Of a stretch of 64,000 nt of DNA, positions 53,564 through 62,513 are shown one piece after another. The position numbers and the translations under genes are program-made. Under the pieces are notes generated by a model that was not told where the DNA came from, searched no databases, and saw only the letters and a list, made by a program, of their open reading frames with translations. The number at the start of each line of letters is the position of its first letter. The stretch's first letter is position 1. Source of the DNA: Hyphococcus luteus (GTDB taxonomy: Bacteria; Pseudomonadota; Alphaproteobacteria; Caulobacterales; Parvularculaceae); NCBI RefSeq assembly GCF_002943565.1, contig NZ_PJCH01000006.1, forward strand, positions 1 to 64,000, given 5' to 3'.

Positions 53564-54858
53564 GCGAAACGGCAAATGCAAAGCGCCAGGGCGCCGGAGA
53601 CTGGTCGCCGAACGCCGTTTATACGCTCGTTTTCCTGTGTCTGATTTCGGTGTTCAACTATCTCGACCGATCGATCCTGGGTCTGGCGCTGCCTCTGATC
53701 AAGGCGGAAATGCACGTGACCGATGCGCAGCTCGGGCTTGTTTCCGGTCTCGCCTTTGTTCTCTTCTATTCCATTCTCGGCGTCCCCATCGCCTGGGCGG
53801 CGGACCGCTGGAATCGCAGAAACATCATCGCCATCGGATTTGCGTTCTGGAGCGCCATGACGGTGCTGACGGGGTTCGTGGCGAATATCTGGCAACTGGC
53901 GCTTACGCGATTTTTAATGGGCGCCGGGGAAGCGACCGGTCTGGCGCCTTCAAACTCCATCCTCTCCGACACATTCCGCGCGGAAAGGCGTCCCCTGGCG
54001 CTCGCGATCTTCGGCCTTGCAAGCTCAATCGCTTTCGTCGTTTTGTTTCCGCTCGCGGGATGGATCGCTGAGCATCATGGCTGGCGCGCCATGTTTATCT
54101 GCGCCGGAGTGCCCGGCGTTTTATTCGCGTTGGTGTTTTTTCTGACCGTCAAGGAGCCTGAACGCGGCGCGACCGAGACCGCTCCAACCAGAAAGCTCCC
54201 TGAAAATATCGCCGCCAGCCTGCGATATCTCTTCAAGACCCGCAGCTATGTTTTCATTCTCGCCGGCGCGACATTCATGGGGGCGAATGTCTTCGCGGCC
54301 GGCGCATGGACCCCGACATTTCTGTCGCGCGTGCATGATATGAGCATGGCGGAAGTCGCCGCCTCCATCGGGCCTGTCAGGGGGATCCTCGGCGCATTGG
54401 GCGTCCTTCTCGGCGGCGTCATGATCGACCGGCTCAATCCCCGTTATGTCAGCTGGCGCATAAAAATACCGGCCATCGCCTGTATTCTGGCCGGACCAGC
54501 GGAAGCGCTGTTCCTGCTCGGCGACCCGAAAGCCTTATGGCTCCTTGGATTCGCCGCGACGAGTTTTTTCACGCTCATACACCAGGGCCCGATTTTTGCG
54601 GCGGCCATGAATGTCGCCCGCATTCGCATGAGAGCGCTCGCGATCGCCGTGCTCGTCTTTTGCGCAAGCCTCCTGGGCCAGGCGGCGGGACCGCTTATCG
54701 TCGGCGTGCTGAACGACATGCTTGAGCCCCAACTCGGCAAGCTCGCCGTTCGCTATTCTCTATTGATCATTGCGGTCACGCCCGTCCTTTCCGGCTTGTG
54801 CTTCTGGCTGGCCGCGGCAAGCTATGAAGGCGATATGGCTCGCGCAACAGATGAGTGA
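53560..54858 (+). CDS. MFS transporter (first of three)
   Basis: A 432-aa, 12-helix transporter. Hallmarks: FNYLDRSILGLALPLIKAEMHVTDAQLG, and the loop DRWNRRNIIAIGF between helices 2 and 3. A four-base overlap joins it to the ThDP gene. It is close to the protein at 58351 (same KAEMxxTD/LFxxR region), so the two arose by duplication. Probably an uptake system for an organic anion. Confidence 0.9.
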   Translation: MSETANAKRQGAGDWSPNAVYTLVFLCLISVFNYLDRSILGLALPLIKAEMHVTDAQLGLVSGLAFVLFYSILGVPIAWAADRWNRRNIIAIGFAFWSAMTVLTGFVANIWQLALTRFLMGAGEATGLAPSNSILSDTFRAERRPLALAIFGLASSIAFVVLFPLAGWIAEHHGWRAMFICAGVPGVLFALVFFLTVKEPERGATETAPTRKLPENIAASLRYLFKTRSYVFILAGATFMGANVFAAGAWTPTFLSRVHDMSMAEVAASIGPVRGILGALGVLLGGVMIDRLNPRYVSWRIKIPAIACILAGPAEALFLLGDPKALWLLGFAATSFFTLIHQGPIFAAAMNVARIRMRALAIAVLVFCASLLGQAAGPLIVGVLNDMLEPQLGKLAVRYSLLIIAVTPVLSGLCFWLAAASYEGDMARATDE

Positions 54859-54991
54859 GCGGCGATGAATGCGCCCGCAAAAATGGCGAATTCGGTTCCT
54901 GAGACGAAACCGGCATGCTTGGCTAAGTTCGGATTCAGCTTTCATCCGCTATTCCATCAGCTGCTGATTACTCAACACTCAGGAGGCCGCC

Positions 54992-56395
54992 CTGACACAG
55001 GAATCTGCATCCGCTGGAGAGCAAAAAGCATCATACCAGCTGCGCTTTGTCGTATTGATGTTTGTCGTCTGCCTGTTCGACTTTGCTGACCGCGCCGTCT
55101 TTGCAGTCCTGGCGCAAACCATAAAGGTCGAGCTTCGGCTTTCTGATTTTCAACTTGGATTGCTGCAAGGTCTTGCATTCGCCTTTTTATACGCGCTTCT
55201 CGGCCTGCCTCTCGCTCGCTTTGCCGAACACGCCTCAAGACTGAAAATCATTTCAGCCTGTACGGCGTTCTGGTCCGTGGCGACCTTATGGTGTGGTTTC
55301 GCGCAGGGCTTTATCCAACTGGCCGTGGGCCGCATTGGCGTCGGCATCGGCGAGGCCGGTTTTTTGCCCGCCGCAAACTCGCTCGTGGGCGATCGGTTTC
55401 CCCGCAGCCGTCGCGCCTCGACCATGGGGCTGATCATGCTCGGCACGCCGGCCGGAATTCTGACCGGCGCTCTTATCGGTGGCCATGTCGCCGAGATCGC
55501 GAGCTGGCGGCACGCTTTTTTCGTGCTGGGCGTTCCTGGACTCGTGACCGCGCTGCTCGTTGTCTTATTGCTGAAAGAACCGGCTCGGGGTCTCATGGAC
55601 AGCGGGAGCACAAAGAAAACGCCGGCGCCGGACTTTCCTGCCTTTCTGAAAGCGCTCCGGGCAAAACCGGCCCTCATGTTCATCATCGCCGGCGGCGCCA
55701 TGGCGGGTTTCGGCAATACTTCGATCTCTCAATTTCTGGCGGTTTTTCTGGCGCGCGTGCACGATATGGATGTGCGCGAAACTGCGGCCTACTACGGCAT
55801 GATCTCAGCAACCTTTCTCACGATTGGCTTGCTCGTTGGATCATTCGGCACGGACTGGCTGGCGCGGCGCGACGCAAGATGGCCGGCATGGGGCGGCGCG
55901 ATCGGGCTCTCTATGGCGCCGCTAATATATTTTGTCGCTTTTAACACCCAAAACATAACGGCGGCGACCGGGCTTTTAATCCTTGCCGGTTCCTTTCTCA
56001 TGATTTTCTACGCGCCGACTTCGGGGATGATACAAAATCTTCTCAATCCGCGCATGCGAGCGACCGGCATCGCCATATTCGCCATGCTCTATACGCTTGT
56101 CGGCTCCGGCCTTGGGCCGACCTTCATCGGGTTTGTCAGCGACGTCATGTCCGCCATTGCCTATAACGGCGACTTTGCGGTTGACTGTCCCGGCGGCGTC
56201 GCGAGGGATTTGAGCGATCATGCGCTCGTCTCGGCTTGTCATGTGGCGACAAGTCTCGGCATCAAGCGTGCATTGATGGTGGCGGTGTGTGTGTTTTTCG
56301 TCGCAAGTCTTTTTTATTACCTGGCTTCACGAACGCTCCGTGAGGATTTTTATAGCCCCGAGAAGGACGATAGCGCTTCGCAAGGCGTCAACTGA
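54992..56395 (+). CDS. MFS transporter (second), probable CTG start
   Basis: A 467-aa transporter. AGGAGG lies five bases before a CTG at 54992; the frame from there (TQESASAGEQKASYQLRF) gives a normal hydrophilic N-terminus before the first helix (LMFVVCLFDFADRAVFAVL). The next start options, a TTG at 55055 and an ATG at 55058, would cut into helix 1. Loop signature RFPRSRRASTMGLIMLG. Its 3-prime end overlaps the SnoaL-like gene by 8 bases. Confidence 0.85.
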   Translation: MTQESASAGEQKASYQLRFVVLMFVVCLFDFADRAVFAVLAQTIKVELRLSDFQLGLLQGLAFAFLYALLGLPLARFAEHASRLKIISACTAFWSVATLWCGFAQGFIQLAVGRIGVGIGEAGFLPAANSLVGDRFPRSRRASTMGLIMLGTPAGILTGALIGGHVAEIASWRHAFFVLGVPGLVTALLVVLLLKEPARGLMDSGSTKKTPAPDFPAFLKALRAKPALMFIIAGGAMAGFGNTSISQFLAVFLARVHDMDVRETAAYYGMISATFLTIGLLVGSFGTDWLARRDARWPAWGGAIGLSMAPLIYFVAFNTQNITAATGLLILAGSFLMIFYAPTSGMIQNLLNPRMRATGIAIFAMLYTLVGSGLGPTFIGFVSDVMSAIAYNGDFAVDCPGGVARDLSDHALVSACHVATSLGIKRALMVAVCVFFVASLFYYLASRTLREDFYSPEKDDSASQGVN

Positions 56396-56771
56396 GCTGG
56401 GCGAAACGGGCTGACTTGATGCTTTTGAAAAACCCGTCTTCTAAACGATAAAGAATGATGCTTTCGATTTTGCGGACATCCCCCGCTTTAGTTGACCACA
56501 ATTCGAAACCCGGCCAGTCTTTAACTGTTTTAAAGGTGGTGCGGCTGTGCATGGCGAACCCGTCCGGCGCAACAAGCAGATCTATGATTTCCAGATGCTC
56601 ATCGATATGAGCTTTGACTTCCCTGTAAAAATCCACAACAGCCTGGCGGCCCGATAGCCGCATTCGGCCGCCCAAAACGAATTCGACATTATCAGCGTAA
56701 TATTTTGCAAAACCCTCAAAGTCGGCGTTGTTGAAAGCTTTGATGTAGTCTTCGAAATCTTCCCGTCTCAT
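56388..56771 (-). CDS. SnoaL-like/NTF2-fold protein
   Basis: A 127-aa protein of the NTF2-like fold: DYIKAFNNADFEGFAKYYADNVEFVLGGRMRLSGRQAVVDFYREVK and the C-terminal half with FELWSTKAGDVRKIESIILY. Members are isomerases, dehydratases or ligand-binding proteins. Convergent with the transporter gene and downstream of a decayed reductase gene. Confidence 0.8.
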   Translation of the reverse strand: MRREDFEDYIKAFNNADFEGFAKYYADNVEFVLGGRMRLSGRQAVVDFYREVKAHIDEHLEIIDLLVAPDGFAMHSRTTFKTVKDWPGFELWSTKAGDVRKIESIILYRLEDGFFKSIKSARFAQLS

Positions 56772-56807
56772 AAAACCATCCTCGCTTCCGCACTAAAATG
56801 ACACAGA

Positions 56808-57338
56808 TTACAGCACTGCGTAATATCGAAAAAAGGATCGGTCGGGATCGGCGCGCCTTTCGCCGCCATCGACAATAATGATGCGGCCTGTCACGCTCAG
56901 GATGGCCCGGAGCGCGACGGAATCCGTTAAAGTGCGCAGATAGAACTTCCAGCACTTTGCACCTCCGGCGCCTGCAGGCGCTTTGGCGGTGCGCCCGTTT
57001 CAATCAGCAGCCTGTCATAGGCGATTGTAGCGCCCCTATCCGTATGAACGACTTTGGCGCTGCGATCGATTCGCGTCGCTGTTTCCCCAAGCGTAACTGG
57101 ACGCCATGTTTTTCGAAGAAGTCGGGAGGCCGCAGATAAAGCCTGTCTTCCATCAATTCGCCTTTGAGGAAGGCCTTTGAAAGCGGCGGGGCTGGTAAGG
57201 GCGAACCGGCTCTGCGCCGAGCATGACAATCTCGCCGTCATATCCAGCCTGCCTCAGGGAGGCTGCGCCCTGTGCGCCTGCCTGCCCGACGCCGATAATG
57301 ACGTAACATCCCATTTCGTAATCTCTTTCGCGATGCAT
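56808..57338 (-). pseudogene. Decayed FAD-dependent ferredoxin reductase
   Basis: The N-terminus reads CYVIIGVGQAGAQGAASLRQAGYDGEIVMLGAEPVRPYQ, the FAD-binding motif of rubredoxin/ferredoxin reductases. A frameshift near 57183 is followed by a stretch that reads FLKGELMEDRLYLRPPDFFEKHG in another frame. A second frameshift precedes ETATRIDRSAKVVHTDRGATIAYDRLLIETGAPPKRLQAP. The remaining 3-prime part reads VALRAILSVTGRIIIVDGGERRADPDRSFF and ends at TAA 56808-56810; that end recalls a short-chain dehydrogenase rather than a reductase, so a deletion may have fused two relics. Confidence 0.75.
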
Positions 57339-57399
57339 CCAGTCTCAAGATCGCGAATCTTTTCCCCGTTGCGCAAAGCAGCAAGATTGTTATACATTT

Positions 57400-57415
57400 T
57401 AGTATCCTATAATAA
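57400..57415 (+). promoter_or_regulatory. Shared promoter-region motif, copy before doxX
   Basis: TAGTATCCTATAATAA lies 51 bases upstream of the doxX-like start. A 13/16 match occurs at 58166-58181 ahead of the third MFS gene. The common core TAGTATYCTAT could be an operator (for the IclR protein, for example) or a -10-like promoter element. Confidence 0.4.
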
Positions 57416-57466
57416 AGCCGCCGGTTCTGCCAAGCCGTCCGGCGCACAAATCTCGAGGGGCGGAAA

Positions 57467-58126
57467 ATGCGCGTAACTTCCGACAAAATTCTGGACTCTA
57501 TAATACTCCTTGGGCGGATATTTCTCGGATTGACATATCTGCTAAGCGGACTGAACTGGTTTTTCGGATTCCTGCCCATGCCGTCAATCAATGGACCTGC
57601 GATGCCGATCAAGCATCAGGTCGTAGCGGAGATGATCAATACCGGCTGGATGTTCCAGATGACGAAAGTTGTTGAAATCATGGCAGGCGCGGCGTTGCTC
57701 GCTAACCGGTTCGTGCCGCTGGCGCTTGCTGTCGCGGCGCCGGTGGCGATCATGACTTTTCTGCTAGACGCCTTCATTCTCGACGCCTTTGTGCAATATT
57801 TCACCGGCGCCGTAACCTGGAAATATCTAGCGACCGAATTGCTTGACGTGATTTTCGGCGGCGCTTGCGTGCTATTTATTCACGCCTTCCTCATGCTCGC
57901 ATTCTGGAATTACTACAGCCCGATGATGAGTTTTCGCGCAACGCCCGCACATCAGCTCAACGCAACAACCGCTGCAGGCAAGAATGCTGGCGGAAAACGC
58001 GCAGCTCTGATCGTATTGGGGGCGCCGGCGCTTGTTCTCGCCGGGATAAACGCGATCTGGATCGCCGGCATGGTCAATGAATGGCTTATACCCTGGAGCA
58101 GCCTTAAACTCTTACGCCTGCAATAA
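57467..58126 (+). CDS. DoxX-like membrane protein
   Basis: A 219-aa protein with four to five hydrophobic segments, starting ILLGRIFLGLTYLLSGLNWFFGFLPMP and continuing GWMFQMTKVVEIMAGAALLANRFVPLALAVAAP, the DoxX/DoxD arrangement. Ribosome site GGGGCGGAAA before the ATG. Function in this cluster unknown; DoxX proteins often sit with oxidoreductase systems. Confidence 0.8.
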   Translation: MRVTSDKILDSIILLGRIFLGLTYLLSGLNWFFGFLPMPSINGPAMPIKHQVVAEMINTGWMFQMTKVVEIMAGAALLANRFVPLALAVAAPVAIMTFLLDAFILDAFVQYFTGAVTWKYLATELLDVIFGGACVLFIHAFLMLAFWNYYSPMMSFRATPAHQLNATTAAGKNAGGKRAALIVLGAPALVLAGINAIWIAGMVNEWLIPWSSLKLLRLQ

Positions 58127-58165
58127 GCACCGCAGCCTGATTTTCTCTTGAAATTGTATTCAAAA

Positions 58166-58181
58166 TAGTATTCTATTTTAA
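58166..58181 (+). promoter_or_regulatory. Shared promoter-region motif, copy before third MFS gene
   Basis: TAGTATTCTATTTTAA, matching 57400-57415 at 13 of 16 positions. It overlaps a palindrome AAAATAG-TATT-CTATTTT (58162-58179). Confidence 0.4.
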
Positions 58182-58350
58182 CGGCGGAGGAAAGCAGCGC
58201 ATCCGCCCATCAAGAACGCAAAAAGCGTCGGGGACGGAGCGCACTCATTCTTCTCTGAGCTTGAAGTTTGGCTGCCCGGCGGCGCCGGGCGTTGATGGCG
58301 GCGCACGGGCCCGGACAGGGCGGGCGCCTTACCGGCGAAGAAAGATCGAC

Positions 58351-59652
58351 GTGGCGACAGCGCAAAGCGAGGCGAAGAACCGGCCCGAAAGCGGCGCGTG
58401 GACCCTGCGGTCGGCATACACTCTCGCCTTTCTCACCATCATCTACGGCTTCAATACGGCTGACCGGAACATATTCGGTCTGCTGATGCCTCTTATTCAA
58501 GCGGACATGAACATGTCCGACACAATGCTCGGCTTGATGTCGGGCCTTGTTTTTGCGCTGTTTTACACCTTCGCCGGTCTTCCCGTCGCCTGGCTGGCGG
58601 ATCGCTGGAGCCGCCGCAATATTATCGCGATCGGCTTCACGATCTGGAGCATCGCCACAATCTGCACAGGCCTTGTCCAAAACGCCATCCAGATGGCGTT
58701 GTCGCGTTTTCTGCTCGGCGCCGGCGAGGCGGCGGGCATCGCTCCGTCAAACTCCATGGTAAGCGATCTTTTCGACAAAACGCGCCGCACACTGGCGTTG
58801 TCTGTTTTACAAACGGCAAATGCGCTCGGCATACTATTCAGTTTCCCGATCATTGGCTGGATCGCGCATCATCATGGTTGGCGCATGGCGTTCATTGCAG
58901 CCGGCGCGCCCGGCATCCTCTTGGCCCTGATCTTTTTCTTCACTGTCAAAGAGCCTGAACGCGGCGCCACCGATAAAGAAAAACCGCCGGAAACGGCGCC
59001 AGCAGACTTCATTTCCACGATGAAACGTCTCCTGAGCACGCGCAGTTATGTGCTCGTTGTGCTTTCCTCCATGCTTGTCGGCGTATCGCTGGCGGGCGTG
59101 CAAACATGGATCCCCACCTTCCTGGCGCGCATTCATGAGCTCAATCCACAGGACATCGGCGCCTATATCGGGTTCATCAGAGGGCCCGCCGGCATCCTCG
59201 GAGCCATTTCCGGGGGCTTTCTCACGACGAAACTCGCCCAACGAGACGAGCGGTGGCTTGTCTGGACGCCGGCGCTCTTCATGATTCTGCTTCTCATGTC
59301 GGATCTTGGAATGCTTTACGCCGTCTCGGGCGTCGGATGGAAGGTCGGCATGGCGCTGGAAACATTTTTCGGTTCGGCGCAGGTCGGCCCGATGTTCGCG
59401 CTGTGCCTGATGACTTCCGACGCGCGAACGCGCGCCGTCGCCACAGCGCTCTTGCTTCTCGTTGTCCATTTATTGGGCCTTACGACAGGACCACTAATCG
59501 TCGGCGTGCTTAACGACATGCTGGCGCCGTCAATGGGCGCCGCCGCCATTCGTTACTCGATCACCGTCGCCGCCCTGTTCTCTCTGGGCGCGTCAATCGT
59601 CTGTCTCACAATCAATAAAAGCGTGAAACCGGAAGCTGCGGCCTCAAGATGA
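58351..59652 (+). CDS. MFS transporter (third)
   Basis: A 433-aa transporter when started at GTG 58351; the frame extends to TTG 58261 but that added segment is Arg/Pro-rich and untypical. Clear relation to the 53560 gene: YGFNTADRNIFGLLMPLIQADMNMSDTMLGLMSGLVFALFY, DRWSRRNIIAIGFTIWS. Start uncertain. Confidence 0.85.
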   Translation: MATAQSEAKNRPESGAWTLRSAYTLAFLTIIYGFNTADRNIFGLLMPLIQADMNMSDTMLGLMSGLVFALFYTFAGLPVAWLADRWSRRNIIAIGFTIWSIATICTGLVQNAIQMALSRFLLGAGEAAGIAPSNSMVSDLFDKTRRTLALSVLQTANALGILFSFPIIGWIAHHHGWRMAFIAAGAPGILLALIFFFTVKEPERGATDKEKPPETAPADFISTMKRLLSTRSYVLVVLSSMLVGVSLAGVQTWIPTFLARIHELNPQDIGAYIGFIRGPAGILGAISGGFLTTKLAQRDERWLVWTPALFMILLLMSDLGMLYAVSGVGWKVGMALETFFGSAQVGPMFALCLMTSDARTRAVATALLLLVVHLLGLTTGPLIVGVLNDMLAPSMGAAAIRYSITVAALFSLGASIVCLTINKSVKPEAAASR

Positions 59653-59683
59653 GTCCTGTTGAAAACTGCACGGGAGAAATTTT

Positions 59684-60844
59684 ATGCCTCGTACGAATTT
59701 CCTGATTTCCCTCATACTTGCCTTAACCGCCTCCTCCGCCTCGGCTGGCGAAGGGCCGCTCGTTATCGAAAAACAGGGCTATTTCTATACTAGCGGACAA
59801 GAATACGACACGGAGGTCGGCAAGGTCATCGCGGATCGGATGTATGTTGAATTCCAGATTCCGGCGAAGAAAAAACATCCCTATCCTGTCGTCTTTTATC
59901 ATGGCGGCGGTAGCACCGGCGCCTATTGGGGCATGACGCCGGACGGGCGCGAGGGCTGGCGCGAATATTTCCTGCGAAAAGGCTACGCCGTTTACATTAC
60001 CGACGCGCCGATGATCGGCCGCTCCGGCTATAACAGCCTTGTCGACCCGGAGTTGATTATCACGCCGCATAATCCTGAAGCCGCCGAGAGAATGTTCACG
60101 AACACAGAAGAAACGCCCCTCTGGCCGCAAGCCTCGAAACACACGCAGTTTCCGGGAACGGGAAAACGGGGAGACCCTATTTTCGAAGCTTTTGTTTCCC
60201 GCGGCGTGCCGACCGTCGAGGCCCTGCGACCAGGCAACGTGCCGCCGCCCCTGGAAGTGGTCGCGCGCACGGACAAGCTGGTTCAAAAGGAAACAGCAAA
60301 ACTGCTCGAGAAGATCGGGCCCGCGATCATTGTCACGCATTCCAGGTCAGGCACTTTTGGCTGGCTTATCGCCGATGCGCGCCCCGAACTTGTCAAGGCC
60401 GTGGTGGCGGTCGAGCCCAACGGACCGCCCTTTGTAAACGCGCTGCCCGGTTCCGATCTGGAAGACATCGCCCGGCCTTACGGCCCCACCTACGCGCCGC
60501 TCACCTTCGATCCGCCCGTCGACGATCCGGCCGAGATTGCGCCGGTTGAAAGACTGGCGCCGGCAGACGAAGACCTTATCGGCTGCTGGCCGATGGCGGG
60601 AGAACAGCGCACGCTTCCCAATCTCAAGGACGTTCCCGTTCTCATCGTGACGGGCGAGGCCTCCTATCATGCGCAATATGATCATTGCACCGCCGAATTC
60701 CTGCAGGACGCAGGCGTGAACGCGGTTCACATTCCCCTCGGCTCCGTCGGCGTTCACGGCAACAGCCATGTGATGATGAGCGAAAAGAACAGCGACGCCG
60801 TCGCTGGGGTCATCGCCGACTGGCTCGACGATCACGTCAAATAG
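59684..60844 (+). CDS. Secreted alpha/beta hydrolase
   Basis: A 386-aa protein with a signal peptide (LISLILALTASSASAGEG). The oxyanion-region HGGGSTG (VVFYHGGGSTGAYWG) and the nucleophile Ser220 in VTHSRSGTFGW mark an esterase or lipase-like fold; a late His lies in GVHGNSHVMM. Active in the periplasm or outside. The stop codon is part of a perfect inverted repeat shared with the convergent DoxX gene. Confidence 0.85.
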   Translation: MPRTNFLISLILALTASSASAGEGPLVIEKQGYFYTSGQEYDTEVGKVIADRMYVEFQIPAKKKHPYPVVFYHGGGSTGAYWGMTPDGREGWREYFLRKGYAVYITDAPMIGRSGYNSLVDPELIITPHNPEAAERMFTNTEETPLWPQASKHTQFPGTGKRGDPIFEAFVSRGVPTVEALRPGNVPPPLEVVARTDKLVQKETAKLLEKIGPAIIVTHSRSGTFGWLIADARPELVKAVVAVEPNGPPFVNALPGSDLEDIARPYGPTYAPLTFDPPVDDPAEIAPVERLAPADEDLIGCWPMAGEQRTLPNLKDVPVLIVTGEASYHAQYDHCTAEFLQDAGVNAVHIPLGSVGVHGNSHVMMSEKNSDAVAGVIADWLDDHVK

Positions 60845-60873
60845 GGCCTCTGTCGAGGCAAGCCTATTTGACG
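60835..60873. terminator. Stem-loop shared by the 3-prime ends of two convergent genes
   Basis: Perfect 11-base arms CGTCAAATAGG (60835-60845) and CCTATTTGACG (60863-60873), with an inner stem GCCTC/GAGGC around TGTC. Because of the symmetry both convergent genes end with a Val-Lys-stop. No T-run follows; it probably works as a bidirectional terminator or mRNA-protecting stem. Confidence 0.7.
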
Positions 60874-61274
60874 ATTGGCGGGCCCGGCTGCGCTCGAAAG
60901 ACAAGCATTGGCGCATAGAACCGAAGATATGCGAACAACAAAAATACGTGAATAAGGAGCGTCAGCCCGCCGCCAATGAGCGGGCGGGTCAACGGCCATT
61001 CAAGAACGAGATCGTTATAGGCGATGACCAGTGTTACGGGAAAGGCGACGACAAGCGCCAACGGCGTGAACACATTTGCAAGCAGCATCAGGCCAGTTGC
61101 GACTTCAATAATTTTTACGATGAGAAGAAGATCGCTGACCAGCAATGCCTCCATAAGCTGGATCGGCACCGGATGATGCCCCATGGGCATGTGATCGGCG
61201 AACCAGTAAAGCAGGCCATTGAAGACAAACCAGGCGCCGAAGATCAACCGGCAAGCCAACACCGCATATTGCAT
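60864..61274 (-). CDS. DoxX-family membrane protein
   Basis: A 136-aa protein with four hydrophobic segments (LACRLIFGAWFVFNGLLYWF, LLLIVKIIEVATGLMLLANVFTPLALVV, LTLLIHVFLLFAYLRFY). Related to the 57467 gene. It lies 18 bases after the bicupin gene on the same strand, so it belongs to the eutA-like/cupin/doxX operon. Confidence 0.82.
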   Translation of the reverse strand: MQYAVLACRLIFGAWFVFNGLLYWFADHMPMGHHPVPIQLMEALLVSDLLLIVKIIEVATGLMLLANVFTPLALVVAFPVTLVIAYNDLVLEWPLTRPLIGGGLTLLIHVFLLFAYLRFYAPMLVFRAQPGPPIVK

Positions 61275-61292
61275 TTTGTTCTCCCACCTTGG

Positions 61293-62513
61293 TCAGGATG
61301 CATTCGGATCCGCCTGTGGCGCTCCATGGGTATAAATCTCCGGCGGCATGGTCGATGCGACGCCCGCTTCAGCCAAGCGCCGTTCGAATTCCTCGCGCAC
61401 AAAAGGATCCTCGTCCCGATAATCGATAGACTGCCCGCCCTCGCGCGTCGTTGCGAGCGCGCTTACGCCGGTTTCCCGGTTAAGATATTCATTCGGCACA
61501 GCGTTTGGTCCGCCCCAGAAATTGCACAAGCGCAAGGGTTTTGAGCCGACGCCGAAATGCTGGTGAAACCATTGGCCGCCGCCGGGCGCCGCGGCGACGA
61601 GGCCGCCATTCACATATTCAATGATGCGCACCTGATCTTCATTGCCGTCCTTCCATGGCGTGAAGCCATATTCGCGCGGCCAATTATAGGTGTAGCCTTC
61701 GCCGTCGAGACATACGAGTACGGCGCCGGATTCATGGTAGTGCGCCATAGAATAGCGCCCGATCGGATATTGGGCGACAAAACCGGTCTGTTCGTTCTCG
61801 AAACCGTGCCACATAGGCGTGATGCGCCGGTATCCGGGCGCACGCTGATTATCGAGAGGCAACTCGCAGTTGATTATGTCCGGGAAGAAGTTCGCCCGGA
61901 TCGCCGCGCGTTTGTTGTAGGGGGTGGCGACAAGCTGTTCATTTGCATCGTAAAACCCCTTTCCGCCGAAGAATTGCGGAAACGGATGATCGTTGTTGAA
62001 AATGAACTCGCGGTCCCGAAACATGTTGAACATGCCCGGCGCATTGTTCGCCGCGATAAAAAGCGCGCGCTTGTTTGTCGAATTGATCAATCTGTAATTG
62101 ACATTGGGTGGAATGCGGAACATCGAGCCCGGCTGCCACTCGAAATTGTGGCGATATCCCGTTTTTTCGTCGCTCCAGATTTCGACAGTCCCCCGCCCTT
62201 CTACGACAATGAAAAATTCATGATAGAGATGTTTTTCCGGCTCCGTCGATTTGGCGGGCGGAATTTCCATCACATACATGCCTTTAGAGCCTTCGAGCCC
62301 GTCGAGATAGAGAAATTGGCCGCGCGCGCCGCGCCGCGGCCAGTCGCCGAGCTCCAGCTCTCGCGTGTCGCGCACGCCAATGCCCCGGAAGACGGGTATC
62401 CCTTCTTCCTGCATGAAAATTTCATACCCGGTCTTTTGCCGCTCCCAGCGTTTCAGTCCGGCGTTTTCTTCGCCTTTCGGCGCTTTATAACTTTCGAGTT
62501 TCATATCAGTCAT
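61293..62513 (-). CDS. Bicupin protein
   Basis: A 406-aa protein with two cupin domains. First: EKHLYHEFFIVVEGRGTVEIW and MFRIPPNVNYRLIN. Second: YSMAHYHESGAVLVCLDGEGYTYNW and GGQWFHQHFGVGSKPLRLCNFWGG. The metal-binding His/Glu sets are present. It may be a dioxygenase or an isomerase. Its start overlaps the end of the eutA-like gene by 8 bases. Confidence 0.85.
   Translation of the reverse strand: MTDMKLESYKAPKGEENAGLKRWERQKTGYEIFMQEEGIPVFRGIGVRDTRELELGDWPRRGARGQFLYLDGLEGSKGMYVMEIPPAKSTEPEKHLYHEFFIVVEGRGTVEIWSDEKTGYRHNFEWQPGSMFRIPPNVNYRLINSTNKRALFIAANNAPGMFNMFRDREFIFNNDHPFPQFFGGKGFYDANEQLVATPYNKRAAIRANFFPDIINCELPLDNQRAPGYRRITPMWHGFENEQTGFVAQYPIGRYSMAHYHESGAVLVCLDGEGYTYNWPREYGFTPWKDGNEDQVRIIEYVNGGLVAAAPGGGQWFHQHFGVGSKPLRLCNFWGGPNAVPNEYLNRETGVSALATTREGGQSIDYRDEDPFVREEFERRLAEAGVASTMPPEIYTHGAPQADPNAS

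Noticed and set aside
54865-55089. Small frame of 74 codons between two MFS genes
   Set aside because: It lacks a good ribosome site and overlaps the better-supported CTG-started MFS frame.
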